DNA of 64,000 nt from RGIG8368 sp045540275 (GTDB taxonomy: Bacteria; Verrucomicrobiota; Kiritimatiellia; RFP12; UBA1067), in the NCBI GenBank assembly GCA_045540275.1, contig JAZQGX010000235.1, positions 1-64,000 on the forward strand. The letters run 5' to 3'. Shown here one piece after another: positions 7,901 through 16,810 of the stretch; position 1 is the stretch's first letter, and every line of letters begins with the position of its first letter. The position numbers were made by a program, and so were the translations under genes. The notes beneath the pieces are model-generated. The model did no database searches and was not told the DNA's origin. It saw only the letters and a program-made list of their open reading frames with translations.

Positions 7901-9508
7901 ATGTTAGACAACAATTCTCAGTGGTTCTTGCGCACAGACCCGACATCAATTTTCGGGCCGACATCGATTGACACACTTATTCAATGGGCGCAGCAAGCTA
8001 GAATCCTTCCCGGTCATGAAGTTTCTAAAGACCGTAACTCATGGATCCGTGCCGAATCGCTTCCTGAATTGGCAATGGATACCTACATCGACCTTGGCGA
8101 TGACCGGCAGAGCGGTCCCTTCAACCGGGTCGCCGCCGAGGCACTTCTTGCTTCCGGGAAAGTTCCGGCCGGAGCTAGAATTGTAAGATCAGACGATCCC
8201 ATATCTGAAAATGACGATGACGAAACCCAAGAAGAATCACCCGTCGATGAAACTGAAACATCATTCAAGGGCGATTTCGCCGACGAAGACAACGAACAAT
8301 CAAATACGGTTGAAAACACAGTTGGATCTGATACCGCAACGGTGCAGAATGCAGGCACGAGCGCATGTTTAGAATCTGAGACGGTCGAAAAACTAAACAG
8401 GCAATTGATTGAAGCCAACCGGGAAAAAGAAGTGCTTGAAGAACAGAACCGCCAATTGCGCGCAAGTCTGACTGTAGAAAGCGACAAATTGCGCGATATG
8501 CTCGCAAAGTACGAATCAGCCGAATCAAGGGCTGACGACGCGATAAAGAATCTCAGCTCCCTCAATACCAAACTCATTGAAGCCGAAAATATACTTGGAA
8601 CAACCCAGACAAAACTTAATGATGCGAACCTGAAACTCGTCACTGCAGAGCAAAAGATGGAAGAGTATCTCGTTCGTATCGAAAGCATTGAGTCTGACTG
8701 CAGAAATCTCCGAAACGAGAATGAGCAATTGTCCAGTCGAAAGCTTGCTCTCGAAGGCGATATTGCAAAACTAAATCACCATATTGCCGACCTGGACGCA
8801 CTAGCGGCTGAGCGCGAACAACAGCTTAACGATGCAAAATCGTCGATATCCGAAATAAACGCACAAGCAGCCCGCAAGGCTGATGAATTTGCCAAAACCG
8901 AAGCGGAGCTCCGTAAAAACTGCGCTCTTTCGCCGGAGGCCGTACGTAAATTTCATGAGGACCGACAGTTGCTTTATACCGCTGCCAAGGATTCCGCCGA
9001 AAAGATCGCGCAATCGCTCGAAGAGGAATTCACGCTGTTAGAACAATTAAAACAACTATCTGCCCAACGGCAGCATCTGATGCTTGAAAACCGCCGCACC
9101 CTGTTGCGCATTCATGACAATGCGCCTTCGGATGTCATTAAATTGAGCATTTCCGGCAGAGAAAGCGAGGCGCAGATATTGCACTTGCGCGCCCAGCTTG
9201 ACAATATCACCCACACCGCCCAAAGAGAGAAAGCATTTGCCGAGACAAGAGAAAACGAACTTCTGCGGAAAATCAGAATGCTTGAAAATGAATTGGCGCA
9301 TACCAGCGAAAATCTTATCAAGCGGGAAGCGGTTGCGGCACGTGCCGAGATTGCTGAGAATTCCCTTGCGGAACGAGACAAAGAGCTCCAATTGGAACGA
9401 CGAAACCGTGTAGAGGAACAGCAGAATTTCGAAGTCAGCAAATCATCATTTCTGGCAAGAATCGAAATGCTTGAAAAACGGCTTGCCGCACTCGGCGAGA
9501 CAGAATAA
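7901..9508 (+). CDS. GYF_2-domain coiled-coil protein B
   Basis: This 535-residue paralogue of the preceding gene has the same plan. Two GYF_2-like units cover roughly residues 1-95 (WFLRTDPTSIFGPTS with WAQQARILPG, then QSGPFNRVAAEALLASGKVP). A strongly acidic linker (about 100-150) follows, then a long coiled coil to the C-terminus. The start is ATG 7901 with GGGAG 9 bases before it. The spacing from gene A is 2 bases, so the pair was probably formed by tandem duplication and may form a heteromer. It is the last gene of the operon and is followed by a strong hairpin. No enzymatic motif is seen. Confidence 0.8.
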   Translation: MLDNNSQWFLRTDPTSIFGPTSIDTLIQWAQQARILPGHEVSKDRNSWIRAESLPELAMDTYIDLGDDRQSGPFNRVAAEALLASGKVPAGARIVRSDDPISENDDDETQEESPVDETETSFKGDFADEDNEQSNTVENTVGSDTATVQNAGTSACLESETVEKLNRQLIEANREKEVLEEQNRQLRASLTVESDKLRDMLAKYESAESRADDAIKNLSSLNTKLIEAENILGTTQTKLNDANLKLVTAEQKMEEYLVRIESIESDCRNLRNENEQLSSRKLALEGDIAKLNHHIADLDALAAEREQQLNDAKSSISEINAQAARKADEFAKTEAELRKNCALSPEAVRKFHEDRQLLYTAAKDSAEKIAQSLEEEFTLLEQLKQLSAQRQHLMLENRRTLLRIHDNAPSDVIKLSISGRESEAQILHLRAQLDNITHTAQREKAFAETRENELLRKIRMLENELAHTSENLIKREAVAARAEIAENSLAERDKELQLERRNRVEEQQNFEVSKSSFLARIEMLEKRLAALGETE

Positions 9509-9543
9509 AAAAAGACGGGGTTTTCACCCCGTCCTTTTTTTTC
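9507..9543. terminator. Bidirectional intrinsic terminator
   Basis: GACGGGG (9514-9520) pairs with CCCCGTC (9527-9533) around a 6-base loop. An A-run lies on the left and a T-run on the right, so it can end transcription on both strands. It lies between the convergent genes ending at 9508 and 9542. Confidence 0.92.
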
Positions 9544-11542
9544 AGAACCGATATAGATTTGTAGCGTGACCGAATACTGTTGTTTTCAATATTCCGTCTT
9601 TCGGTTCAGGCAAATCAATCTGACGCCAGACATCACGCACTTTGCGATCTGTAGGCAACTTGAACTTGGCAAGGTCGCATTCAACCGTCTGGTCCACCGA
9701 CGAGGGATTGAACAGCGCCAACGCCCAGCCATTATCAGACAGCGGGCGTATCCAAACCTCGATGGTGCCGACTGTCCCAACCAGCTCGGCCCCGCGACCG
9801 AGCGGATCTTGATCAATCGCAATCACCTCATCATTGGTCAGCAATGCATAGGTAAAATCGTCCAACCGCGACATGTCGCAACCAATCATCAACGGTGAAG
9901 CAACCATTGCCCAAAGCGAGATGTGCGAATATTGTTCGTTCGGAGTAAGCTTGGTCTGTTTAAGCGTCGGACGAACCACCAACATGTCCGGATCGTTCCA
10001 TCCGCCAGGACGTGTATAGCGCCCGATATAAGCCTGACGTCCAATTGCGGGAGCGACAACATTCCAATTATCCCAGACATCCCCGGTAGTGCGCCATGAA
10101 CTGCCTCCTACTTCGGCGCCCCATTTCCAGACATCATGCATTCCATATTGGCAAATTGAAAATACAATATCGCGACCGACATTTTTCAGGATGGTTCCCA
10201 TCAAGCGATAAGGATAAATCATTTTTTCGGAGTATTTTCCTTTGAACTTCACCCCTCCGTAGCTGCACCAATCGTATTTGACAAAATCGAATCCCCACTT
10301 AGCCCAAGTCTTGGCGTCAAGCTCTTCATATTTGTATGAACCGGTACAACCACCGCAAGTGTGCGGACCTGGTGAAGAATACAGACCGATCTTTAAGCCC
10401 AAACTATGAACATAATCGGCAAGATTCTTCATGTCTGGGAATTTAGCATTCGGCAATATCGTGCCGTCCTCCGCGCGTTCTGGGCCGTTGAGCTCAGGGC
10501 GGCCTTTGCCGCGTTTGCCATTGTTGCGCTGCCAGAAATCGTCGATATTGACAAACTGATACCCGTGATCGGCCAAACCGCGAGCTATCATCGCTTCAGC
10601 TTGTTTGCGGACAAGTTTATCAGACACACTGTCATGGACCTGATTCCAGCTGTTCCACCCCATTGGAGGAGTCAGCGCCAGCGTATCACCCACCACCAGG
10701 GTAAACACCTTATCGGCATGACCATGCGCGTTTTTGGCGCGAACCACAAGAGGATAATTTCCCTTCTTTGATATAGTTCCGCGCAATGTCTGTTTGGCCG
10801 CATTGAACCGTAATGCTTTCCCGGGCAGCGCATCGAGACCTTCGATGGTAATTTCCATCGGACGGGCGCCAGTTACTGGGACACGGAAAATCATTTCATT
10901 CCCGGGGCGAACGCCGTAAACGGCAGGAGTATTGATGCGGGGCTGCTTGCTTTCGGGTGGAGTAAGAATGCCCAACTGGGTTGTGTACTTTCTTAGATCG
11001 CCTGGCTTGAAACCTTTTTTGAAGCGAAATGCAGCATTGCACCAGTCGGCATGATCGCAATTGATCCCATCACCGCCATCGGTAACGACAAGTTCAACAA
11101 CCTTGACATCAGTCAAATCGGCGTAAATTGGTTTGGCGCCATCTTTTTTTCGCATGATGCCGGTCCGGGCAAGCACCTTACCGTCGCCATAAATAATAAA
11201 TTCGGCGCTACCCTGCCCTCCGACTTCATGATCGATGCCAACCATCGCCGAAAATGAAAGCGCGTTTCCTTCAAGTGCTACTTCATAGCGACTTGGCGCA
11301 TGGGTTCCGACACCGCAAGTATATGTCTTTCCTCCAATGATAAGAGGCTTTCTTTCGTTAGCGAAACCCTTCTGCGCACTTCCGCTGCCGCAGGTCATGC
11401 TGGACAAATCCATCTTCATCAATGGAATAACTTCGACATCAGCGGCATCAAGCTGCTTCGTCTTCGGACAATCGGCGCAAGGCTCTGCCGCCCAAATGGC
11501 AAATGGAAGCAACGCCAAACTTAAAACAATCAAACGTTTCAT
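9542..11542 (-). CDS. Secreted alpha-galactosidase (GH27) with N-terminal NPCBM domain
   Basis: This 666-residue enzyme should release terminal alpha-galactose from glycans outside the cytoplasm. It has a Sec signal peptide (MKRLIVLSLALLPFAIWA), then an NPCBM carbohydrate-binding-like domain (about 45-175, with CGVGTHAPS). A small Ig-like/putative linker domain (about 200-285) precedes the GH27 barrel (MGWNSWN onward). The nucleophile is Asp424 in KYDWC. RTTGDVWDNW carries the family's acid/base Asp, and GGWNDPDM is intact. A C-terminal beta domain closes it. ATG 11542 overlaps the upstream stop in ATGA; the in-frame TTG at 11551 is less likely. It is the last of three genes in a glycan-use operon. 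Confidence 0.93.
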   Translation of the reverse strand: MKRLIVLSLALLPFAIWAAEPCADCPKTKQLDAADVEVIPLMKMDLSSMTCGSGSAQKGFANERKPLIIGGKTYTCGVGTHAPSRYEVALEGNALSFSAMVGIDHEVGGQGSAEFIIYGDGKVLARTGIMRKKDGAKPIYADLTDVKVVELVVTDGGDGINCDHADWCNAAFRFKKGFKPGDLRKYTTQLGILTPPESKQPRINTPAVYGVRPGNEMIFRVPVTGARPMEITIEGLDALPGKALRFNAAKQTLRGTISKKGNYPLVVRAKNAHGHADKVFTLVVGDTLALTPPMGWNSWNQVHDSVSDKLVRKQAEAMIARGLADHGYQFVNIDDFWQRNNGKRGKGRPELNGPERAEDGTILPNAKFPDMKNLADYVHSLGLKIGLYSSPGPHTCGGCTGSYKYEELDAKTWAKWGFDFVKYDWCSYGGVKFKGKYSEKMIYPYRLMGTILKNVGRDIVFSICQYGMHDVWKWGAEVGGSSWRTTGDVWDNWNVVAPAIGRQAYIGRYTRPGGWNDPDMLVVRPTLKQTKLTPNEQYSHISLWAMVASPLMIGCDMSRLDDFTYALLTNDEVIAIDQDPLGRGAELVGTVGTIEVWIRPLSDNGWALALFNPSSVDQTVECDLAKFKLPTDRKVRDVWRQIDLPEPKDGILKTTVFGHATNLYRF

Positions 11543-12822
11543 GCTTTGCAAATCCTTTCAAAAAGCATTTTCCCGTCACTGGTATACTGCTGAACGACAA
11601 GTTTCTCTTTGTTGTACGAACAATGCGTAAGGGTGGCATCCGCAAACGGATGTTTAATCCGTTTTTCAGGTGTTAATATATTGCATCCGCCACCGACCAC
11701 AACGGGATATGGACAGAATTTATTAGGATCGGAATTTGCGCAACTGTGCAGATGCGCGGCCAGCACAAGAGAAACATTCGATTTCTTCAATGTATTGCAA
11801 AGACGCTTGTGACGGCGCGTTCCACCGTTCCACATTCCACCATCAAGCTTTTTGCACCCCGATGGCGGGATGTGCATAACCGCGATACGGAACGCGGCGT
11901 TGCGCCAGGCTTCGGAGGCGAACTCGTCTTCAAGCCATTCGATTTGACTGTCAAGATAATGGTCAAAATCGACAATCCCGGAATACTCGCGATGATCGTC
12001 TTCTTTATCTTCGCCGGTATCAATAAAAGCGATGCGGCCTGCACCGAGAGTCACCGCTCCGTAGAACAAGCCTCCAGGCAATGCCAAATGCTTGCGCAGA
12101 TGACGGGCGTAACCGCCACGGGTCTCGTGATTTCCGCGCAAATACCACATTGCCGCACCGGTCTTGTCGCTCACGTACGCCAGCGGAGCGAGCAAATTGT
12201 GCACTACGCAAGCTTCACTGTCGGTGGAGTTCATAATATCTCCAGCGAACACCGTGAAATTAACAGGTTTTTTGACATTGTCAAGCAAAGTCGAATAAAT
12301 CGCATGATTGCAATGCACATCATTGAACATTGCAAACGAAACGGTTCCGTCTGCCGGCACCAGCGGTGCCAATTTGCTCTCAATCTTCTCAACATCACCT
12401 TTGAAAAAAGTTTTGTAGGCAAATACATGGGGAGTCTCTTGAGAACAAGCGCGATAAACCACCGGCATAGAAGGTTTGAACCCTCTCAAGGTGGCGACAT
12501 GAACCCTGCTTCCCGCATCCCGCAGACCGTCCTTCTCGTCCCAAGCGGTTTTCCAGCTGGCGCCATTGTCCTGGCTCCATTCAACGAAACCGGTTGCCGG
12601 GCGCTTGGTCATCCACACCACCGCCGCCGATTTTTCATCAAGCAGCTGCAAATGGGGCTTGACCATAAATAGCCCTGCTGCCGGCATCGTAGCCGCCTCG
12701 ACTGCTGTAGGCGGCTTCACCTCTTTTTTAGCAGCATTTTTAGCTGATTTTTTTTGCGCGGGAGCGGCAACGGCAGCACCGGCAGCCGCAATGCTTCCCA
12801 GAAGAAAGCTTCTCCTTTTCAT
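11539..12822 (-). CDS. Tat-exported metallophosphoesterase (purple-acid-phosphatase-like)
   Basis: This 427-residue protein has a Tat signal (KRRSFLLGSIAAAGAAVAAP), then a Lys/Ala-rich linker. A fibronectin-like N-terminal domain (about 55-130, HLQLLDEKSAAVVWMT) precedes a calcineurin-like phosphoesterase core. Metal-ligand motifs visible are FNDVHCN, FAGDIMN, RGNHETRGG, VMHIPP and AAHLHS. Export through Tat implies cofactor loading before secretion. ATG 12822 has GAGGAG upstream and lies one base beyond the previous stop. The neighbouring esterase and alpha-galactosidase suggest it removes phosphate from, or acts beside, a glycan; the substrate is not known. Confidence 0.85.
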   Translation of the reverse strand: MKRRSFLLGSIAAAGAAVAAPAQKKSAKNAAKKEVKPPTAVEAATMPAAGLFMVKPHLQLLDEKSAAVVWMTKRPATGFVEWSQDNGASWKTAWDEKDGLRDAGSRVHVATLRGFKPSMPVVYRACSQETPHVFAYKTFFKGDVEKIESKLAPLVPADGTVSFAMFNDVHCNHAIYSTLLDNVKKPVNFTVFAGDIMNSTDSEACVVHNLLAPLAYVSDKTGAAMWYLRGNHETRGGYARHLRKHLALPGGLFYGAVTLGAGRIAFIDTGEDKEDDHREYSGIVDFDHYLDSQIEWLEDEFASEAWRNAAFRIAVMHIPPSGCKKLDGGMWNGGTRRHKRLCNTLKKSNVSLVLAAHLHSCANSDPNKFCPYPVVVGGGCNILTPEKRIKHPFADATLTHCSYNKEKLVVQQYTSDGKMLFERICKA

Positions 12823-12823
12823 C

Positions 12824-15433
12824 TTATTTACTCCTCTTGAATGTTTGCTGCTTGAAACCAAACCTGCTGGACATGCTCTTCATGCCATTTTCACTTGCCT
12901 CAAAAACCGTTGCGCCACTGCTTTGCGCTTCAATTTCTTTCTGATTGTCATCGTTGATTTTATCCAAACGGTCGGGATAGAGATAAGTCAAATCATTTTT
13001 CGGTCTGCCGTGGTAGCGGCAAAGCGGTTCACCTTTGCTAATCCAAGTATTCCCGTCCATTTTCAATGAACCTGACCAGTCGTTGAAAAGACGCATAATG
13101 CAGTTTTCAGAACAATCAAAAACATTATCTCTTACCACGAAGTTTACAGTCGGTGTAGTCGTATCGTAGAGCATCAAATGTGCGGCATTAGGATTCCACC
13201 TCGCCTTGTGTCCCCATCCCTTGCCCGCATTGCGGAAGGTGTTCTTTTCGACGATCACATTTTCGGTGAACGCATCTTTACCCTGCTGCCAAAACTCAAA
13301 AGAGTATTCGCAGTTCCAAACCTGGTTTCCGCGCCATTCGATATTGCGCTGGACTGATCCCATCTCGCTCGATTGGCTGGTCAACGCAGCGTCCCAGCAC
13401 TCCCAAATGCGATTATTTTCAACCTTGATGTCCTCTGCGGCCCCCCAGAATTCAATTCCATTGCCGAAGCGGACGCCGTCCCCCTTGTCGTTGATATAGT
13501 GGAACCCGCCGCCAATCCAGAAAATATCGCAATTGCGAATAGCGTAACGCTTTGCCTTCGTTCCGCCAAATCCGTGTGCCGCGCTGTATCGAACCGCAAG
13601 TCCATCGACGATTACGTCGTGAATGCGGTCATGACACACACCGTGGATTTTTTCGGCAGCTTCCAGCGACTTCCAGCGGCTTGAGGGCTTTTTATCCGAT
13701 TTAATCCAAAGCTGCTGTTTTGCCAAATTCCACCAGAAATCTCCTTCCGCCTTGAGTTCGGACTTGCGATTGCACTTGCGTCCGCATCCGTCCTCGCCGT
13801 GGTTGAAAACCAAATTGCCGATGTCGTACTCGGCATCATCCAGACGGTAGCTCCACAATCCATCGGACTCTTTTTTCCAAATCCAAGGCATGGCACTCAA
13901 ATCGTAACTCGGCTGAATGTAGGGTTTTTCATCACCCTCGCCATAGGCGGTATAGACGATGGGCTTGTCAGATGTACCGCTCACGAGCGCCAACTGTCCG
14001 CGGTAAACTCCGCCGCGGCGGAAAAGGAGGCGGGAGCCAGGATCAAGCACGGCGCGATTTGCGCGCTCAAGCGTCTTCCAAGCCTTTTCGGGAGAACGTC
14101 CGTCATTGAAATCGTTTCCATTCTTGGAATCCACATAGAAATCACCCCTCACCGAAGCAATGCGCTCTTCGAATATCCAACTTGGAGCATGGGGACCGAG
14201 CTTGGAACCGTGAATCATATTCTGCTGCACCACAAGACGTTTGGGCCCTTTCAAATTATTAAAGAGCAGAACTTCGCCGGAAGGCGGACAAACATAGTCC
14301 CCAAGACCTATTAGAATACGCGCAGGACAGGTCACGCGCGTAGCCAAATGGGAAAGAGCCATATAATCAAGCGCTTTCGACCAACCCGGCTGCCAACCGC
14401 CCAGCCGCTTGAATTTTGAATATCCTGCAAAATCAGAACTCCACGGAATAGTCACATCGGTAAGAGAGACCTGTTTGTCGAGAGCAGCCAGACCGATAGC
14501 CTGGTATCCGCCCATTGAACCTCCGGTTGTAACCATATCCTTTCCGTTCCAATACGGGTGAGACTTAGCCCACCGCATCGCCATCAAACCTCGCATCAGC
14601 ATTTTGCAATAATCGGTATTCTCCGGCTTTCCGCGGGTATTGCGGAAACAGAAATTCTTGCACAAATTCGTCTGAAGATTGGAGTAGTATGCGTCCTTTT
14701 CACGCGGTTCTTCACCCTGTCGCGTGATGGCCACCTCAATGCGGCCGCCATTTCGCTTTACGGCGGGCAAATGGATGCCGGTCCGGCCGAATCCGTAACC
14801 AGTTACGCAAATTTTCAGCGGCAGCGACTTGAGCGGCATATTTGTAGGCCATGCGGCGACACCTGTTGCATTGTGTTTTCCGTCAGGCATCGGAATGCTG
14901 AACTTTACATAAGCAACATGCTTCTCGTTTGATGGCAGCTCCTCGACCTTCGCATTGCAAGGAGCCTTGTTGACCTCATCGACCCGTGCGTCCCAAAATG
15001 CGTTAAAGTCTTCTGGAATAGGCCAGGCTTCAATTTTGTTGACCTCGGCACCAGCACTGCCGTCCCATGAAACGGAACGCTTCCCATTACCGATGCTCTC
15101 CCATTTTTTAGGATCCTTGGAGCTTCTTACCCGGACAACCAAATGCACGAAGCCGGGTTTTTCAATTTTAGTGACGACTTTCAACGGCTGTGTGCTGTCG
15201 GCCTCGCCGCTTTCTTTAATTCCGTCGTCACCGGTACGCTCCCAAACCAAGGTCCTGCCGGGAACCGCCGCACAACCGGCATCGCGATCAACCAGCCGAA
15301 GGGTGAAAATGATGGGCTGTCCGCAAGCATATAACATCGGATTGGAATCAGTTCCCCCGACAAAAGCAAGATCCTCGGCTACTGCAAATAAAGGCAACAT
15401 CAAAGCTGCCAAGCAAAATTTTATAGTTTTCAT
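12824..15433 (-). CDS. Secreted CE7-like acetyl esterase fused to a right-handed beta-helix domain
   Basis: This 869-residue two-domain protein has a signal peptide (MKTIKFCLAALMLPLFAVA). A beta-sandwich region (about 25-130) precedes an acetyl-xylan-esterase-like alpha/beta-hydrolase (about 140-410). Its nucleophile elbow is GGSMGG, the acid lies in GLGDYVCPP and the histidine in MIHGS. The second half, from YVDSKNGNDFNDGRSPEKAW (about 430) to the end, is a pectate-lyase-like parallel beta helix with repeated N-I-E-W/V-E-N-N turns. Whether that half cuts or only binds glycan cannot be told. It is the first gene of the operon with the phosphoesterase and alpha-galactosidase. The promoter is not clear. 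Confidence 0.85.
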   Translation of the reverse strand: MKTIKFCLAALMLPLFAVAEDLAFVGGTDSNPMLYACGQPIIFTLRLVDRDAGCAAVPGRTLVWERTGDDGIKESGEADSTQPLKVVTKIEKPGFVHLVVRVRSSKDPKKWESIGNGKRSVSWDGSAGAEVNKIEAWPIPEDFNAFWDARVDEVNKAPCNAKVEELPSNEKHVAYVKFSIPMPDGKHNATGVAAWPTNMPLKSLPLKICVTGYGFGRTGIHLPAVKRNGGRIEVAITRQGEEPREKDAYYSNLQTNLCKNFCFRNTRGKPENTDYCKMLMRGLMAMRWAKSHPYWNGKDMVTTGGSMGGYQAIGLAALDKQVSLTDVTIPWSSDFAGYSKFKRLGGWQPGWSKALDYMALSHLATRVTCPARILIGLGDYVCPPSGEVLLFNNLKGPKRLVVQQNMIHGSKLGPHAPSWIFEERIASVRGDFYVDSKNGNDFNDGRSPEKAWKTLERANRAVLDPGSRLLFRRGGVYRGQLALVSGTSDKPIVYTAYGEGDEKPYIQPSYDLSAMPWIWKKESDGLWSYRLDDAEYDIGNLVFNHGEDGCGRKCNRKSELKAEGDFWWNLAKQQLWIKSDKKPSSRWKSLEAAEKIHGVCHDRIHDVIVDGLAVRYSAAHGFGGTKAKRYAIRNCDIFWIGGGFHYINDKGDGVRFGNGIEFWGAAEDIKVENNRIWECWDAALTSQSSEMGSVQRNIEWRGNQVWNCEYSFEFWQQGKDAFTENVIVEKNTFRNAGKGWGHKARWNPNAAHLMLYDTTTPTVNFVVRDNVFDCSENCIMRLFNDWSGSLKMDGNTWISKGEPLCRYHGRPKNDLTYLYPDRLDKINDDNQKEIEAQSSGATVFEASENGMKSMSSRFGFKQQTFKRSK

Positions 15434-15596
15434 GAAATGATTTTACCAAATAGCTTTTCTTTTTGCAAAAATGATATGTCAACTTTCTTCAATTTCTTGC
15501 AATCTGGCCCCCTTCCCACGCACATACCATGCGGCATGCGGGGATGTTCGCGCTCTGTATCAGTCTAATCTTCTACCTCAGGCTCTCGCGCCTTCC

Positions 15597-16808
15597 CTAC
15601 CCGATTTGTACCAGCTTTATTTTGCCGATATCATCGGCCTTGCAATCTGGAACATCACACGCCAGATAATCCGCGCTCCACCCATGCCCAGTGCCATTCT
15701 CATCAACACGTTCAATAAGCACCTCGACCTGAGTACCGAGATGCCTTCGCGCAAAACAATCTTTTTTCTCGTCGCGCAGTGCAATTAAACGGGAAACCCG
15801 CTCCTTCTTTTCGCGGTCAGGCACCTGATCTGAAAATTCGGCGGCCGGGGTTCCCGGACGCTTGCTGTAGGGGAAAATGTGCAAATTCGAAAACGGATAA
15901 TCGTTGATAAGCGAAAATGTATTTTCAAACTGTTCCCGGCTTTCTCCGGGGAAACCCACAATCACATCAGCACCCAACCCGAACAGAGGAAGTCTTTCGC
16001 ACACATTATCAAGCATCTTGCGCAAATACGCCACATCGTAATGACGCCCCATGCGGCGAAGGATTTCATCATCGCCACTCTGCAGCGGCAAATGCAGAAA
16101 CGGACAGAGCTTATCGCAATTAGACATCAACTCGCCAATCTCTCGCTCGAAAGAACCGGGCTCGAGCGAACTCAAGCGTACACGGAAATCTCCGGGCAGT
16201 GCGGTCAATGCATCAAGCAGATCGGGAAGTCGCCGTTTTCTGTCTTCATATAATGCAAGATTGCACCCGACCACCACAATCTCGTGATACCCTGCCTCGA
16301 CCAGCCACGACGCCTCTTGCAAACAATCCTCAAATTTGCGGCTGCGGGGCAGACCTCTGGCAATCGGAACAAAACAATACGAGCAGAAATTCGAACACCC
16401 ATCTTGGACCTTGAGAAGCGCACGGTGCAGCTCTGTGCCCGGCGAAGCAACTCCGCATTTGCCGGATGCAGGGAATCTCTTGAGTATCTCGCCGGTCACA
16501 TCAGCGTCATCACCTGGCTTGAATATCAAATCAACGCCGACGGCATGAAGCCTTTGAGAATCAGCGGCTTTTGCCGCACATCCGGAGAACACCAGAAAAG
16601 TGTCGGGATGTCTGCGCTTGACGGTGACGGCCAGGCGCAAGCACTCCGCCTCGGCAGCATGCGTAACCGCACATGAGTGCAAAACCGTAACGTCAGTCGC
16701 CTCCCCGAACGGCAAAACATCAAAACCGCCGGTCAGAAGACTTTTCATTCGTCGATCGGTTTCTGCACGGTTCAAGCGGCAGCCGAAAGTCTTGAAGCTT
16801 ACGGTCAT
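15597..16808 (-). CDS. mtaB: MtaB-type tRNA methylthiotransferase
   Basis: This 403-residue radical-SAM methylthiotransferase converts t6A37 to ms2t6A in tRNA. The N-terminal UPF0004 domain has its three cysteines in TFGCRLN, LHSCAVT and FSGCAAK. The radical-SAM cluster motif is C-S-N-F-C-S-Y-C, within DGCSNFCSYCFVP. A C-terminal TRAM-like segment ends the protein. Length is slightly under the usual 420-450. It starts two bases after the cysS stop, so the two are co-translated. It closes the long minus-strand operon that begins at pheT. The MtaB-versus-MiaB assignment rests on overall pattern. Confidence 0.88.
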   Translation of the reverse strand: MTVSFKTFGCRLNRAETDRRMKSLLTGGFDVLPFGEATDVTVLHSCAVTHAAEAECLRLAVTVKRRHPDTFLVFSGCAAKAADSQRLHAVGVDLIFKPGDDADVTGEILKRFPASGKCGVASPGTELHRALLKVQDGCSNFCSYCFVPIARGLPRSRKFEDCLQEASWLVEAGYHEIVVVGCNLALYEDRKRRLPDLLDALTALPGDFRVRLSSLEPGSFEREIGELMSNCDKLCPFLHLPLQSGDDEILRRMGRHYDVAYLRKMLDNVCERLPLFGLGADVIVGFPGESREQFENTFSLINDYPFSNLHIFPYSKRPGTPAAEFSDQVPDREKKERVSRLIALRDEKKDCFARRHLGTQVEVLIERVDENGTGHGWSADYLACDVPDCKADDIGKIKLVQIG

Positions 16809-16810
16809 TG

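Noticed and set aside
11746..12672. 308-residue plus-strand frame
   Set aside because: It is antisense to the Tat metallophosphoesterase, which has clear motifs, so this frame is a shadow.
15434..15596. Terminator or promoter between mtaB and the esterase operon
   Set aside because: There are only short stems without a T-run, and a TTGACA whose spacing to any -10-like box is wrong. I could not support either call.
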